From positions 1 through 5,725 of the forward strand of contig MTKS01000121.1 in NCBI GenBank assembly GCA_004028495.1: a DNA stretch of 5,725 bases, written 5' to 3'. Source of the stretch: Candidatus Electrothrix marina. Lineage in GTDB: Bacteria; Desulfobacterota; Desulfobulbia; Desulfobulbales; Desulfobulbaceae. The notes beneath the pieces were generated by a model. The model did no database searches, was not told the origin of the DNA, and saw only the letters and a program-made list of their open reading frames with translations. Each line of letters starts with the position of its first letter. The stretch's first letter is position 1. The position numbers and the translations under genes were made by a program. Below are positions 4,809-5,725 of this stretch, one piece after another.

Positions 4809-5725
4809 ATGAAACAATCAGCACGGAAAAAGGCGATACGCAAAATGAGAGGACTTGGATTGGCAGCCGGACTGATCAGTACCGGTATGCTGGTTATGCA
4901 GGCTCAGGCCGCTGCCTTCGCCGACCCCTACTTGGCAAGCAGAATGGACCTGTCTTTCGGCTTGGAGGAGATGACCGGAGATATGACTTCTTCCATCGGC
5001 GGTGAGATCAATCATGCGAATGGACAAAATGAAAGTAAGTTCTTCCCGATCAGCGAGCTTGAGTGGCCGATGGATATCCTGCTGGCCCGATTTGATGCCT
5101 CCCTGACGCTGAACCCCATGTGGCGCATAAACGGTACCCTGAAAACAGCTGTTGATGACCCGGATGAAACCATGATTGACAGCGATTGGCTCCTGCCGGA
5201 CGACGGAATAATAGATATCTACTCGGAAAGCAGTATTTCTCAATTTGAAGCATTTATTCTGGATGTAGATCTTCAGTGGACCTACCTCCGGCAAGGGCCG
5301 TGGAGCCTCTCTGCCGGTGTCGGTTATCTGCATCAGGATTTCGAGTATGAGGGGAATCTGAATGGGCAGTACTCTCCCACCGGTATGCCAGGTTATTTTT
5401 ATCCCGGGGACGGGTCCACCGGGGTTACCTATGAAAATACTTTTTCCATGGTCTATTTTTTGCTGGGTGCTGATATACAGTTGACCTCCCAGTTTGATCT
5501 TTCAGGGAAATTTTCTGTGGCACCTTTGGCCTCATCCGAGGATGAGCTGCATCATCTTTATTATAATAAGGTATCTACCGGAGATATGGACGGTACCGCC
5601 TATATGTTTGAGGTGAGCGGTAACTTCCGGATTTCTCCGTGGTGGTTTGTGGAGGCGGGAGTGCAGTACACCGGTATCTCTGTTGACGGAGATCAGTATC
5701 AGGTACTTGGCGGAGCACCGCTGTT
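4809..5725 (+). CDS. Omptin-like outer membrane beta-barrel protein (3' truncated by window end)
   Basis: The window holds 305 codons with no stop; comparison with OmpT suggests about 40 residues are missing. The N-terminus is a Sec signal peptide: basic residues 6-14 (RKKAIRKMR), hydrophobic 15-30, and likely cleavage after AQA (33) or AFA (38). The mature part has alternating aromatic and polar strands typical of a barrel. By-eye comparison with E. coli OmpT from memory shows several matches. SELEWPMDILLARFDASLTL (82-101) resembles SQLDWKFNNAAIIKGAINWD. TMIDSDWL (121-128) resembles NMVDQDWM, keeping the catalytic Asp pair as D124 and D126. GKFSVAPLASSEDELHHL (233-250) aligns without gaps to the OmpT segment carrying Asp210 and His212. 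There the His is kept (H249) but the Asp position is L247. Omptins are surface proteases that cut between basic residues and are activated by lipopolysaccharide. Given the change, this could be an inactive or re-specialised relative. It may instead belong to an omptin-fold family with no known protease role. It has its own promoter and ribosome binding site. Confidence 0.75.
   Translation, partial: MKQSARKKAIRKMRGLGLAAGLISTGMLVMQAQAAAFADPYLASRMDLSFGLEEMTGDMTSSIGGEINHANGQNESKFFPISELEWPMDILLARFDASLTLNPMWRINGTLKTAVDDPDETMIDSDWLLPDDGIIDIYSESSISQFEAFILDVDLQWTYLRQGPWSLSAGVGYLHQDFEYEGNLNGQYSPTGMPGYFYPGDGSTGVTYENTFSMVYFLLGADIQLTSQFDLSGKFSVAPLASSEDELHHLYYNKVSTGDMDGTAYMFEVSGNFRISPWWFVEAGVQYTGISVDGDQYQVLGGAPL

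Overview
The window holds the distal end of a division and cell wall (dcw) cluster on the + strand. It contains the last 48 codons of ftsQ, a complete ftsA and a complete ftsZ. After these come a complete gene for a large radical-SAM protein with an N-terminal B12-binding-like fold, and the first 305 codons of an omptin-like outer membrane beta-barrel gene that runs off the right edge. All genes lie on the + strand. No rRNA, tRNA, CRISPR array or insertion sequence was seen, and the longest stretch without a gene is the 221 bases before the omptin-like gene.

The organism is Gram-negative: it has an outer membrane barrel protein with a signal peptide and an FtsQ-A-Z order. The radical-SAM protein (N-terminal E-x-G-T-V-x-K ... 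YPNxY ... SNLGFQ, then CX3CX2C) resembles a family I associate with Desulfobacterota (former Deltaproteobacteria). Together with moderate GC this suggests a sulfate-reducer-like lineage, perhaps Desulfobulbales. That placement is inference from family resemblance, not a database result.

Layout: 1-149 ftsQ 3' end; 153-1454 ftsA, starting 3 bases after the ftsQ stop; 1455-1571 an AT-rich gap with a long imperfect inverted repeat (1465-1506); 1572-2780 ftsZ, with its start set by a purine-rich ribosome binding site; 2781-2856 a short pyrimidine-rich gap; 2857-4587 the radical-SAM gene (GTG start, no clear ribosome binding site); 4588-4808 an intergenic region with a good sigma70-type promoter (TTGACA-17-TAGGAT) and a structured leader of about 124 bases; 4809-5725 the omptin-like gene, cut by the window end.

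Functionally, FtsQ, FtsA and FtsZ build the divisome: FtsZ polymerises at midcell, FtsA tethers it to the membrane, and FtsQ links to the periplasmic synthesis machinery. The radical-SAM gene may be read through from the division operon. The omptin-like gene appears to be a separate transcription unit. The points most worth a second look are the altered catalytic dyad of the omptin-like protein (a Leu where OmpT has Asp210), the repeat and hairpin arrangement in its leader, the inverted repeat between ftsA and ftsZ, and the uncharacterised radical-SAM protein with a C-terminal four-cysteine cluster. I found no clear wholly new multi-gene system.
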